Of a stretch of 64,000 bases of DNA, positions 1-11,205 are shown in pieces (positions within the stretch are counted from its first letter, which is position 1; each line of letters starts with the position of its first letter). Origin of the DNA: Adineta ricciae (taxonomy: Eukaryota > Rotifera > Eurotatoria > Adinetida > Adinetidae); contig CAJNOJ010000096.1 of NCBI GenBank assembly GCA_905250025.1, forward strand, positions 1-64,000, written 5' to 3'. The notes under the pieces are model-generated. The model ran no database searches. It was not told the DNA's origin and saw only the letters and a list, made by a program, of their open reading frames with translations. The position numbers and the translations under genes are program-made.

Positions 1-190
1 GGTAAACACCCCGTGGAGGGAGGGGTTCGGGGTTTGGGGGGAAAAATGTGGGCCCCCCCCCCCCCCCCACAGACATGTGACCGACAGGCTAAAAACCCCG
101 TCACAGACCGTAACCGATAGGATCACTACCAGGAATGCCAATGGCGTCGGGTTTCACATTTTAATCCCATAGGGATTGCGCTGAAAGCTT
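1..190. other. GC-rich low-complexity left edge
   Basis: This stretch has no gene. It begins with G-rich and C-rich runs, including an uninterrupted C16 tract at 53-68, and is much more GC-rich than the rest of the window. It directly follows the 3' end of the TPR gene on the minus strand. Homopolymers of this kind are prone to length error, so the exact length should not be trusted. Confidence 0.5.
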
Positions 191-1234
191 TTATTTCTTC
201 ATTGCTTTTTTACAAATTTCGATACTTCCTTTTACAGATTTCATATGAGGGTGATTCGCCGGTAATGCACGTTGACAAATGCCCAGAGCGCGTTCGAAAT
301 AGGTAAGTGCTTTCGAATATTCACCCATATTGTCATACACCAAACCGATGTTGTTATACGAAGTAGCCAACGAAGGGTGATTCGAAGAAAGAGTTTTTTC
401 GTCGATTTCAAGTGCTTTTTCATAGAATGAAAGTGCTTTCGAATACTCACCCATGTTGTCATACACCAAACCGATGTTGTTGTACGAAGTAGCCAACGAA
501 GGGTGATTCGAGGGTAGAGTTTTTTCTCTAATTTCAAGTGCTTTTCCATAGAATGAAAGTGCTTTCGAATACTCTCCCATGTTCATGTACGCCGCACCGA
601 TGTTGTTATACGAAGTAGCCAAAGAAGGGTGATTCGAAGGAAGAGTTTTTTCTCTAATTTCAACTGCTTTTTCATGGAATGAAAGCGCTTTCGAATACTC
701 TCCCATGTTCATGTACACCGCACCGATGTTGTTGTACGATTGAGCCAATGAAGGGTGATTCGAGGGAAGAGTTTTTTCTCTAATTTCAAGTGCTTTCTCA
801 TGGAATGGAAGTGCTTTCGAGTACTCTCCCATGTTGTCATAGACCGCACCGATGTTGTTGTATGAAGTAGCCAAATCCAGGTGATTCGAGGGAAGAGTTG
901 TTTCTCTAATTTCAAGTACTTTTCCATAGTATTCTGTAGCCATTTTATAATCACCTTGATCATATTTTAAGTAGCCAAGTTGATGATAATAGAGTGCTCT
1001 GTCATTCTTATCAGACGTTTGTTCCAATAACACAGTGTAGAGTTCTTCTGCTTTATCCAACTGCCCGAGTATAAGCAATAATCTACCCAAACGCTGCCAT
1101 CCTGTACTACCTCGAACTTCACTTTCAATACGGTCGGTTAACACACGCAGTTGTGGATCGTCATCAGCAGTCAACTGAAGTTGCACCTCATGGTAAAGTT
1201 TATTCTTGTCACCCATTTGTCGAACTGTGCCAAC
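191..1234 (-). CDS. TPR (kinesin-light-chain-type) region, in frame after a stop codon
   Basis: This region is in the same frame as the ADP-ribosyltransferase domain upstream, separated only by the TGA at 1237-1235. An internal ATG at 1216 would give a 341-aa protein if used. It holds a linker (residues about 1-75) and then at least five 42-residue TPR units with the recurring core YNNIG and the phrase GEYSKAL, as in kinesin-light-chain-like TPRs, which bind partner proteins. It ends in a lysine-rich tail. The frame is otherwise intact and the repeats are not decayed, which argues the nonsense change is recent or tolerated. I see no promoter of its own between the two parts. Confidence 0.75.
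   Translation of the reverse strand, partial: VGTVRQMGDKNKLYHEVQLQLTADDDPQLRVLTDRIESEVRGSTGWQRLGRLLLILGQLDKAEELYTVLLEQTSDKNDRALYYHQLGYLKYDQGDYKMATEYYGKVLEIRETTLPSNHLDLATSYNNIGAVYDNMGEYSKALPFHEKALEIREKTLPSNHPSLAQSYNNIGAVYMNMGEYSKALSFHEKAVEIREKTLPSNHPSLATSYNNIGAAYMNMGEYSKALSFYGKALEIREKTLPSNHPSLATSYNNIGLVYDNMGEYSKALSFYEKALEIDEKTLSSNHPSLATSYNNIGLVYDNMGEYSKALTYFERALGICQRALPANHPHMKSVKGSIEICKKAMKK
316..945 (-). repeat. Five near-identical 126-bp tandem units encoding TPRs
   Basis: The minus-strand codons for YNNIG recur at about 345, 471, 597, 723 and 849, a regular 126-bp spacing equal to 42 codons. The units differ at only a few positions and differ from each other mainly in single codons (for example GAVYMN, GAAYMN, GLVYDN). 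This points to recent unit duplication or gene conversion. Confidence 0.85.
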
Positions 1235-2359
1235 TCAAAACACACTGTGCATGGAAAACAGGATCTCTGCTTCGCCTCCGAAATAAGTAAAATCTCGAAT
1301 CGATGCGAATGGAGTTGCAGCAATAGTCGGATCAATTGTGATCACAAACAAAACACCCACCTTGTCGGGATCACGGAGAGCGCGGTAGGTAAACTTAAGA
1401 GATTTTTCTTGTTGGGTACTAGTGGATAAAAAATTGTTGAAAGAGAAAAGACCACCAACAGTTTTTGATAACTGGTCTAAATCTGTTTTACATAGGCCCT
1501 GTCCACGGTAGACTACGAAAGGTTTTCGCCCGTAACTACTGACTTGTACTTGATGTAGTTGTTGTATTTGTTTGTGTAGATCATGAATAAAGAATCCCAT
1601 GTTAATAATGACTTCGCCATCCAAAGTGCGAAGTGCTTGATTGAGCATTTTGTAAGTAAAACACTCGCGTGTATACCACCAAATGGCCATGTCCGGACGA
1701 TATTCACCTTCGAACTTATCAATAGCACTTTGCTCTGCGATGTTGCCTTGAAAACGCTGCCGACAATAATTGGCTAGATCTCTGATTGCTTGTTTGTCGT
1801 GTTCCATGTCGAGGAGAATCTTCTTAAATATTTGCGTGTACATAAAGCTGGACTCCAGTTGATTTAGATTGGCATTGGAACCCTCTCCTCTTGCGGTGAC
1901 AAAACTCATGGCGATGGAATCTTGATTATGTTGTTTAACACCCGTGGTCAGTGCTTCACAGATTTCTTTAATATTTGTGTGAACACCTTTGACTTTTGGC
2001 CAGTTCTTTATCCAGTTTTGATATCTGGATTTGTTGCTACAGAAGATGTAGATGGCATTCACTTGTGGAATGCCGTGAATCTCGGGAACTAAGTGTTGAC
2101 CTAAGGATCCCGATATGATGACGAAAGCCTTTTCGTCACCGATACTGTTGAGGAATTGAAGGCAAGCATCTGGTTGAGTGTATAGATTGACATCATTGAC
2201 AACACTTCGTAAATGCGTCAAAGTGTTCTGACAGTCTTGCTCCTTTTCATCGATGTTGCGATCCACCCAAACTAAGAGGCAGTTTTGAACCATGCGTTGT
2301 CGCGGTTGATTACCATGCTTCCTTGTCGTGGAACTTGATTTTGATTTTTGTGCGCCCAT
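1235..2359 (-). CDS. ADP-ribosyltransferase domain part of an ART-TPR protein
   Basis: This is the N-terminal part of a single-exon protein of 374 residues up to a TGA at 1237-1235. The first ATG is at 2359; its start MGAQKSK fits an N-myristoylation signal (G2, S6). An N-terminal alpha/beta-like region of about 150 residues is followed by a mono-ADP-ribosyltransferase fold: YRGQG (the R of the R-S-E signature), FLSTS (the S), and GGEAEILF near the end (the E-x-E pair). All three catalytic elements are present, so the part before the stop should be a complete enzyme domain that moves ADP-ribose from NAD to a protein. Six codons after the TGA the same frame continues into a TPR array (191-1234). 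Proteins with this ART-TPR order are typical of bdelloid rotifers. Whether the stop makes a pseudogene, a truncated enzyme or a readthrough product cannot be told from sequence. Confidence 0.8.
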   Translation of the reverse strand: MGAQKSKSSSTTRKHGNQPRQRMVQNCLLVWVDRNIDEKEQDCQNTLTHLRSVVNDVNLYTQPDACLQFLNSIGDEKAFVIISGSLGQHLVPEIHGIPQVNAIYIFCSNKSRYQNWIKNWPKVKGVHTNIKEICEALTTGVKQHNQDSIAMSFVTARGEGSNANLNQLESSFMYTQIFKKILLDMEHDKQAIRDLANYCRQRFQGNIAEQSAIDKFEGEYRPDMAIWWYTRECFTYKMLNQALRTLDGEVIINMGFFIHDLHKQIQQLHQVQVSSYGRKPFVVYRGQGLCKTDLDQLSKTVGGLFSFNNFLSTSTQQEKSLKFTYRALRDPDKVGVLFVITIDPTIAATPFASIRDFTYFGGEAEILFSMHSVF

Positions 2360-2522
2360 TCTGTTGAATAAACTGAAATTCACAGTATTTTGTTTTTTTT
2401 GTGAAGATGAAGAAATTCCCTTCTCTTTTTATAAAGACAACGAATGACGGCGTTCTCTTCTTGAATCTTTTCGGAGACAAAAATATTTCTGTTATCTGTT
2501 GGTTTTGAAACAAACTCTCACA

Positions 2523-2660
2523 AGAAACAAAAATAAAGAAGATAAGAAAAACACTCACAAAAAAGTCACTTCACTACGCTTGAAACAAATAAAGAAGATA
2601 AGAAAAACACTCACAAAAAAGTCACTTCACTACGCTTGAAACAAATAAAGAAGATAAGAA
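2523..2660. repeat. 56-bp tandem repeat, about 2.4 copies
   Basis: The string TAAAGAAGATAAGA begins at 2534, 2590 and 2646, giving an exact 56-bp period. The unit includes CACTCACAAAAAAGTCACTTC. It lies about 170 bp upstream of the ART gene start, so it could be in its 5' flank. Confidence 0.9.
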
Positions 2661-2721
2661 TTCAGTTAGGAACTTGGTTATTTTTTCTTCCAACTTTGTC
2701 TTGTCGACACTTTTCAGATAG

Positions 2722-4564
2722 TACAAGTAACGCTCATCGAAGGAATTCGCTGACCCTTTTCTGAGTGAACTACATTTGAAGGTGAGTAGAAACAAACTGG
2801 TTTTAATTTCACAAGGAATATGATTTAAAACAATGGTTGTAGTTTATTTAGATCGACCCTTTTAACTATCGTTTATGATCTTAATCAATGCATATGTAGA
2901 ACTCGATACAGACTTAAATCAATAGGAACATTTCGGATTTTATTCGAAAGTTAGATGTGCTGCAGAAAATGTACCGGATGCAAGACAATAAGAAATCACA
3001 GGAAATTATCAATATTTTCTCAATAATTCAGGAGTCAGATGTCCAATCGGTCTTATCTTCGAGCTCCAGTGAGATTCTTACGTAACAATACGACATTGGA
3101 AATTTCATCACAATTAAATTAGCCTTTCAGCAGTTATATTGTAGACCGATGATAAAGAGCACGCTGAGTGCTTCTATAGTAATGCGCTCGCTTTCTCAGT
3201 ATTAGGCATGTCGCAATACCAATACTCGGCATTGAAAATTGGTATTGAGTCTTGCTTTTGAGGAGTATTGATGGCATTGAAGGTATTGGTATTGATTAGT
3301 ATTGATCAATACCTTGTCAATTTCTACACTCATTCTCAATTTTACCAAGTGCCATATATAGTATTGATCACATATGGAGCGACGCTATTCACGGCACTCG
3401 TCGTAATTCCCTCGACTGAAAGGAGGGTCATATAAAAAAAAAGTTTGTTTGTCTGTCTGTCTGTCTGTGTCAGGGTCAAAGGTCAAAGGTCAAAAAAACA
3501 TTTTTTTTGAAAATGCTCAAAACTTCATAAAACATCGTTTGGGACGTGTAACGACAAACTGGTTGAGTAGCTGACCGCTTCTCACGGTATCAATGTTTAT
3601 TGACTACTCTACATGACCAGAATGTGTCTCTTTCACAATAAGACACGCGCTTATATAGAGAAGAGGAAAGAGAGATATGACCCGGAGATAGTATGATATA
3701 GAGGTGAGAGAATAAAGAACAGAAAGAGATGAACGATATCATTATCGTTACAGGAGGGGTGTTGAGGCTCGAGGTTGACTGGATGACCGGTGAAGGGGCA
3801 GGAATGTGACAGAAATGAAGAAAACATTTCAACCGCGCCTGAGAGGAGGGCTACATAGAAGAGTTGATTACGAAAAAGTAAAAACACACTGGGTTGACTG
3901 TCGCATACCAAAGGCCAGTAATCCAAAAATACATTCATTCACAAGTTACATACTGGAGAGCAATCTTAAATGCTGAGCTTCGCTATATTGAGAGTTTTTG
4001 TAGGCCTTTAAGCATTTTAATTAAGGAGATAACCTCAAATGTTCGGACGAGGATAATCTTATCCATGAGATGCTGATGGAATGCGAATTAGTTTTCGATA
4101 CTTTTTAGTAGCACACGTGTAATTATATGATAGATAGGGACAGCTTTGGAGCGGCAAGTTGTGAGTGGCGCCTAGTAATCTAGCTAGTTACAAAAGTATC
4201 AGCAATCCGACGCGTTCGAATGCAAAATATATACCGAGTCTCACTTGGTTTTACTGAAATTATCTTTCATTTAGAAAAAGGAGGACATGTTTAAAAGTGC
4301 AAATCCATAATAGTCATTTATAGCGAACTTCTGCTTTCTGTGAAGAGTAATTGTCAGTCAGGAATATCGAATAATTAAAAGGAACACAAGTGGTATTTTG
4401 GTTCTTTTGAAGACTGTGAGACGAATGAAAATCAGTTTCTAGGGACCCCTTCAAAAGTTATATTTCTGTCTTTTTTTGCATAAAATACATATAAGACTAT
4501 TGTATTTTCAGTCAGTGGTTCAGTTGAGGGTATAGCGAGTCTGCCTCGACGAGCGTTACTAGTT
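2722..4564. mobile_element. Candidate decayed DNA transposon bounded by matching inverted ends
   Basis: The left end (2722 onward, TACAAGTAACGCTC...) and the reverse complement of the right end (4564 backward, ...AGTAACGCTCGTCGAGG) match for about 45 bp with small gaps. The same end sequence, starting TACAAGTAGCGCTCG, bounds the fold-back element at 11206-11520, so these are ends of one element family. The 1.84 kb between them has no transposase-like reading frame; it holds AT-rich DNA, a GTCT microsatellite near 3450 and a triple AAAGGTC run near 3475. It could instead be two separate insertions whose facing ends are coincidental. Confidence 0.45.
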
Positions 4565-6440
4565 CTAAAATTTTCAATCTATCATCACATGCTAAATTGT
4601 TTAATTTGTAATCTTGGTTAACAATCTTGGGAACTTTCTCCTGAACCTTATAGCTTTCGTATTTATGAAAAAAAGATTGTAAATCACGAAAAAATAATGG
4701 CTTTGAGAAATCATCAGGCTGTCGTCCAATAATACCGTTCACTTCAGTAGGTCAGACATCACTGTGTGTCGAACAATATGGAAATGGCGCGGAGATCAAA
4801 CAGTGCTTTTAATAACAACATCATCATAGTTTGCTCTTTAGTTACAGGATGTGTATCCATAAGCGTTCATGATATATCGAATGTTGATGAAATAAAAATA
4901 ACAAACCTACTCTCCTATCTTTTTTAACAAAAAAATCTAACAGCTGTCCCAGAAAAAATAATCTCTCAGATTTTGATGTATATACTCGAGTTTTTTTTGC
5001 AGAAAGTAGTCCATAGAACTCTTGCAATGAATGACTATGGAACTATATCCAATGAAACTACAATGCTAAAAGTACGGCATACTTTTCTAAGCGCTGTCTT
5101 TTATATTTATGATTTTGCGCCGTTCTTTTGTCGACATATAAAACAGATTCAATAAGCCAATTTGTAGTCCGTGAAAAGCTCCATGAGTCAACCAGATAAT
5201 TTATATTGATCTACTCTAAATTTGTCTAAAAACCTCTGCTTTATTCCCCTCTGTTCGTATTATAAGAACCTTCTGTTAAGATTTTTGACAATTTTATATT
5301 TGTTCTCTTAAAAACAAATTTATTACAGATTGAAAGAAAATGTTTTTCTTCTATCATTCTGATACGAGCGGAATGTTGCGAAGCGTTTTTCTAAAAGAGT
5401 GACGAATGGAAGCTTGTAATCCTATTCAAATATCGTCTTTTCACCTTTATTATACAGAGTACACCTGAAAATACAGAAAAATTATTTTAGAATAGTTTCG
5501 TATCTATTTAGCTAGAATTATGAAATAATCAGTTTTTATAAAAATGAGGATTTGAAAGTGGATCATTTTGGGCGGTTGTAGTTTTTATTGAAAGAGCTTT
5601 TTTCATAAGGTTTTGTAAATAATTCTACGAAGTATCTTTTGGAAAAATAACTCGAGTATATGCATCATAATCTAAGAGAAATATTGAGAGACCATTTCTT
5701 TTGGGTCATTCATTAAAATTAGGAATACAAAATAATAGAACCGATAAGAGCGAATAAATGTGAATGATCTTTCCATTATTGATAATCATCGTAATTTTAT
5801 ACGAAAATGAGTTTGAATCTATTCTAATTCGATAATTTCTTCACTGAATTTAATTAAAATAAATTTATTAAATAATATGAAGAGTTTGTTTGACATCAAA
5901 TTTAAGCACGAAATAATAGCAACAATCAATGATTGGTTAGGAAAAGTAAGTCTTTGATGATAATTTCGTCAGAAAGGTCGACTCTACAAAAAGAAGATGA
6001 CAAATATCTATACGTATAAGGAAGAATGTTTGTCTGTCCGTCCAGTTTTGATGAACCAAAGTTTTTTTTAATATCCGTGATAGTGTTCATCCCCAAACTT
6101 TTCACAGCGCTTTTCTTGGATGAGAAAAATATTGAAGTGGGACCGGTAGAACCGAGGAAAGTAGGCAAAATTCGGTAAGGTTCCATCCATTTTTCAGAAA
6201 TTTCAAAAATTTACCTACGATTTTCAGACTATTCATTTACTACCATCACTTTATGCTTGACGTGAGCATGAGTAAAAAGAAGGGTACGCACACCCACACC
6301 CTTGAAATATAAAAGAGCAGAGGCTCCATCTTGGAATCTTTTAGTTTTCTAATTGAAATGAATTCTTATTCATTTCTCTTCAGATCAAAATTCCATATCG
6401 TTAACTTTTTATTCAATATAAAAAGTATTTTTCTTTTATA
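4565..6440. other. Non-coding, no gene recognised
   Basis: AT-rich DNA with only short chance reading frames. Between about 5930 and 6190 there is a sequence containing a TGTCTGTCCGTCCAG motif, a simple-repeat-like phrase also common in dispersed repeats. I cannot name a gene here. Confidence 0.5.
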
Positions 6441-6466
6441 GAAGTGTGATTAAAAACATAGACAGC

Positions 6467-9400
6467 ATGTTTTCAAACATTTTATTGTGGCTTCGAACTC
6501 TCAATTTGTTCGAATCTTCTCTCACTGCAAAAAATGAATACGAATTACGAAATGAGAAAATATCAACTCGTATCTTCATGATAATGTTAATTATTTGCAT
6601 TCTTATTATCATGATTTATACCGGTCAACGCAATATATTGCATACCAGAGAAGTAACAAATCCCTCTTATGATCTCTTTCAATCACTTTCGCTTCACTAT
6701 CCACAAACACTTCGGTGTCCATGCAACAATATAGCTATTCCTCATAAATATTTTATTCATCTTCATCCTCAATTGCATCAGATATGTTCATCAGATTTTA
6801 TCACCCAAAACTGGATTGATCATATTGGGTCAGCTAGAGGTATGTATATTTCAGAAGATTTTAATTATATGGGCGCTCTTATTTTTCGTACTCTTGCTTC
6901 ATTCTGTCATCGAGCAAATGAAACAATTATGATAGCCTTAAAAACATTTAATGTCATTCCTTTAATTACAACTGAAGCATTTGCCAAAAATATATTTATC
7001 GGACAGATTAATGACATTATTACAGGTTTTCAATTATCAACTGAACTTACATATTACCAAGCAATGAATTTCATGGAATTTTTTATTCAAACAAGTTCAC
7101 CATTACCTAGTCTCTTTAGTAATGTAAATATAAAGCTCCATACTTGGCCTCCATTTTTCGTGTATTTACCTCGTGAATATGAAAACGGTACATGTAGTTG
7201 CAACACACGTTCCTCGTGTATTGAACCTTTGATCTTAAAAAATCGTCAAATAAATCAAAGCAACACATCATCTTATTTTTATATACCAGGTCTATTTACA
7301 GGTTGTTATTTGACCGAAGCTGTTCGACAATCTTCACTTAAATGCTTTTATGAGCCATCATGTATTAGAACAATTGAAGAATTTCTTCAAGCTCCTGTCG
7401 TATTCAACAAATCAATTTTATCTCTCAATTCATCTATTACGAGTCGATTTAATATTTCGTCAACTATTGATCAACTTCTTTCGAAAGCGATGACAGAAAA
7501 ATGGAAAGAAAATATTTCACATATTGAATATTTTTATTATTGTAAAGTTGTATTTTGTACATATACATTCATATCCAAATTTAATATTATTTATATGATT
7601 ACCATATTTATTGGTCTTATTGGTGGTTTAACAAAAGTCCTTCGAATAGTTATTCCTCGATGTGTGAAATTTATTCGACATCGATTAGTACCACCACCTA
7701 TTGTGGAAAATCAGCCTAGTAAGTAGATATCATTTCTAGTATAATATAAGTACAATAGTCTATTTGAATGCTTTCTGAAAAATTTAAATAAGAAAAATTA
7801 CTTGATTTCAGACTGAAAAAGTGAGTCTGGAACTCTTCGCTGCATAGCAAAAGTAACGACATACGGATTTTGCCTTTTCTTTTAATATAATGGAGTGTTA
7901 AAACTGAGAAGAAGAACACCTCGTCTTTCTACTACCACCTTCCAGTATGGAGTGATGTCCGAGAACATTTGCATTAGATCAATATTTTTCCTACAACTGT
8001 TGTTAGCTGTAGTCCTGGACCGATGATCCGAAACAAATAACCGTTAGTGACTTGTTCAGGGTCATTCCATAGCTGGTAGTATCAAGGTTTGAACACAACA
8101 CCTTGTAGATATATGTCGAAGAACGTAACCGCTCCGCCATGGCGGCTTGTATTATTACAATTGTATAAGTATTCATGTTATATAATAATATATGATTACA
8201 GTCATGATGTTGGCATGTGAAAACTCAATGATGATTGAGGGTGTAGAGAATGTCACCTTTTTTTATTTGAAATTCAGAAAGCATCAGAAAATACCATATT
8301 CAACTATCAATATTTCGATTGAGGTAAATTATAGTACGTATTTTAAAAAGATCCTTAGTAAAAGTCTCTATTTGGTCATCAAAAGTAATGATAGTTGTTT
8401 AATTGTCCCTAAATGAGGACCTGATGTATTCTTATATTTAGACGTGGTTCATCATTCTTGGAAAGAACGACTTTACTTGATCAATTACTTTTCTAAACCA
8501 TCATTGAGATCGAATCAAGAAATTAAACAGGAAATCATATCAACTTGGATATTCTTTCTGTTTTTGTTAATATCAGCTATTGTACTGACATCTTATCATA
8601 GTACTGTACGTGTCACTACAGTTCATCAAATTGAATTTCCCACTATTGATGAATTTATTAATCTCCTGGCTGATCAATATTGGAATCCTTCATTTTCTTG
8701 TCCCTGCTCGACGATTGCCATACCTTATGAAAAATTCTTTCATATTAATTATACACTTCATCCAGTGTGTTCATCTTATTTTGTTCATCAACAATGGATC
8801 AATCATAAACCTCCTGAACAACTTTACAATGAGCGTTTTGATTTTCGTCTAGTTCATGGTTCATTCTTTAATGCACTTCTCTCCTTTTGTCAAGCATCTA
8901 TTAATCATATTGATCAAAGTCTTAATTCATTCAATAAAACATTATTTATTACTGAGAAAGTACTTACTTCAGAAACATTTGAGGCTGAAGTAAATTCAAA
9001 TTTCATGATATTCAAAAAATCAATAATCCGATCTTTTGCACGTGATATTGCACTCATTTCTGATATGACACGGATGAACGGACTCATGAGTACACAAGAG
9101 ACAAACTTTGGTTTCATGTTCAACTTTACGAACAGAACATCATCTCTGGCATCCTACTACTATGTTGCACATATTATTGAAGTAGAGCCACTTGCATTTT
9201 GTCGTTGCTATCCTACTGTGAAATGTTATATTCCATTGGTAATATACGATTCGAGTATTGATTTATATCCAGATGATGTTATTCCAGGTCTATATTTAGG
9301 ATGTTTAACAGTTGAAGGTATTCGTTATTCTACTCTAGCTTGTCTTTTTAATCAATCGTGTGTAAATAAAATGTCTTTTTGGTTACAAACATCTCATGTA

Positions 9401-11038
9401 AAAGCCATTGATATTGATAAACTTATTAATTTTTATCCTAATTCAACCGTTAATGAAATTGAAAATGAATTATTTGTTGATGAATGGAATTATTCAATTT
9501 CTTATCGTACTTTTTATGAAATTTGTCATCCTGATCGTTGTACATACACATTAAATCAACGAAATTCTTTTTGGATTATCTTAACTACAGTTATTAGTCT
9601 TATCGGTGGTCTTATGAAAATTTTTCAAATTGTTGCACTTTATTCTGTTCGAGGTATATTTTTCTTGTATACACGTTGTCGTTGTGGTCATCAACAAAGA
9701 GAAATAACTCCAGTAAGAACTCCATTCATCGTTTCTATTCGATCGATTCTTCAACGATTATATCAATTAAATTTATTTCATAAAGATCATAGAAATTCTA
9801 ATAATAATGAATTTGAAATTCGAAATGAAATTATTTCAACACGTTTATATTTAATTTTACTTTTTCTTTCACTTATTATTCTGACTATTTATTCTTCTCA
9901 AGTTGAATTGACAAAAACTGTTATAATAACTAATCCATCAATTGAACAATATATTTCACTTTATGATAATTTTCATCAAACATTAATTTGTCCATGTACA
10001 AATATTAGTATTTATCAAGAAACATTTCTTATTATTCAACCAAATTTTCATCAAATTTGTTCAAGTGATTTTGTTGATTCTCGTTGGATAACTGGAATTT
10101 CAAAGGTAGCAGAAATAGATTCATTTAGTAACCGGGATTTTCGAACGTTTGGTGACGCAATTTTTGCTACTATTGCATCACTTTGTCAATTATCATTTAC
10201 ACTAATTAATGGTAAACATTTAGATTTTAATAGATCATCTTTTATTACTAATCAAATTATTCCAAAAAATCAATTGTCAAAAGAAGGACAATTACTTATT
10301 GATCTTTTTATTACAACAATTGAAAATACATTCATTAATTCAATGCAAAATATACGTGATACAATAGATACAAATACTTTTATTTCATTTTATGGCTCAT
10401 CAACACGGATTCAAGCTACGATAATTAATCGGACAAGTATGAAAATATCAATTCAACCAAGAGTTTATAATATGTCGACATTATCATGTTCATGTTACAT
10501 AGATCCAACATGTACTGTACCAGCTGCTCTTTATGATCCTATTAATTATACACTTATTTACTATCTAATTCCTGGCTTTGTTGTTGGTTGTTCTATGATT
10601 GAAGCAACTTTACAATCAAATCTAATTTCACTTTATAATCAAACATGGATTGATGAATTTCGGGAAAAAATTGAATTTGATAATAAAAATCCTATTCCTT
10701 TCTATACAAGAGCCTTGAATGCGTCTCGTAATAGTCAATACAATATTACTACATCGATTAATGACATGATGATAAAAATGATGACTGAATCTTGGTATAC
10801 TCATGTTAATTATTCAACATATTTTGAACAATGTCATCCCATTGAATGTAAATATACGTATGTTATTAAATATGATTTTGTTTATATTATATCTACAATT
10901 ATTGGGTTAATTGGTGGTCTTGATATTATCTTTCGATTTGGAATTCCACGCACAATTAAATTAATTCGACGATGTTGGTTCAAACGATCTTGTCAACGAC
11001 AAATTGTAATTATTTCTGATACAACAGATAATATTTGA
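6467..11038 (+). CDS. Three-module multi-pass membrane protein, function unknown
   Basis: I join exon 6467-7718 to exon 8442-11038: the donor GTAAGT at 7719 and acceptor ATATTTAG at 8441 restore the frame exactly (A + AC), and the second exon has no ATG of its own before its first module. The product is about 1282 residues. Three homologous modules of about 415-430 residues each have a short cytosolic-like lead-in, a segment ending I-S-T-R/W before a first hydrophobic helix, a conserved C-P-C-x-x-I motif (CPCNNIAI, CPCSTIAI, CPCTNISI), an ICSSDF/VCSSYF motif, a PGL-x-x-GC/PGF-x-x-GC motif, many N-glycosylation sites and a second hydrophobic helix beginning around GLIGGL. Each module therefore looks like a cysteine-rich extracellular domain between two membrane helices. 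I do not recognise a characterised family; it looks like a rotifer-restricted paralogous group. The first module could also be a separate gene ending at 7726. Confidence 0.65.
8076..8146 (-). mobile_element. tRNA-derived SINE head or tRNA pseudogene in intron
   Basis: Read on the minus strand from 8146 the sequence starts GCCGCCATGGCGGAGCGG, which contains a good RNA polymerase III A box (TGGCGGAGCGG), and about 40 nt later GTGTTCAAACC, a good B box. Spacing fits a tRNA-Ser/Leu-like molecule. Unrelated sequence follows the tRNA-like part toward about 7930, as in a SINE body, and no second copy is seen in this window. It sits inside the 723-nt intron of the membrane-protein gene, which is about ten times longer than its neighbours' introns. 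Confidence 0.5.
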
Positions 11039-11205
11039 ATTTTTATTATTATATTTCTTTTTTGATCTTTATTATTTACTCCTATTTCATTAATATGAAT
11101 AATCAGCTTAATGTGAAATATATATAAGTTTTCAATGTTGCTTATTAGTTCTTTCGAATAAATTTTAGACGCATAAGGATAATGATTTTATTCACATTCA
11201 TACTT

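Noticed and set aside
241-963. Plus- and minus-strand alternative frames inside the TPR array
   Set aside because: They repeat with the 126-bp unit and are mirror artefacts of the real TPR frame.
1235-1237. Selenocysteine at the TGA
   Set aside because: Arg is expected at this place from the codon (CGA to TGA), there is no Cys-equivalent role, and no SECIS-like hairpin is evident in the TPR part or after it.
8076-8146. Functional tRNA gene
   Set aside because: The A and B boxes are good, but the acceptor stem does not pair well with the sequence after the B box, so a SINE or pseudogene is more likely.
8192-8416. A 74-codon frame in the long intron containing NYSTYFK, like the membrane-protein modules
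   Set aside because: The resemblance is a few residues only; the frame lies between the SINE head and the acceptor and has no start or splice support. It could be a relic but is not a gene I can defend.
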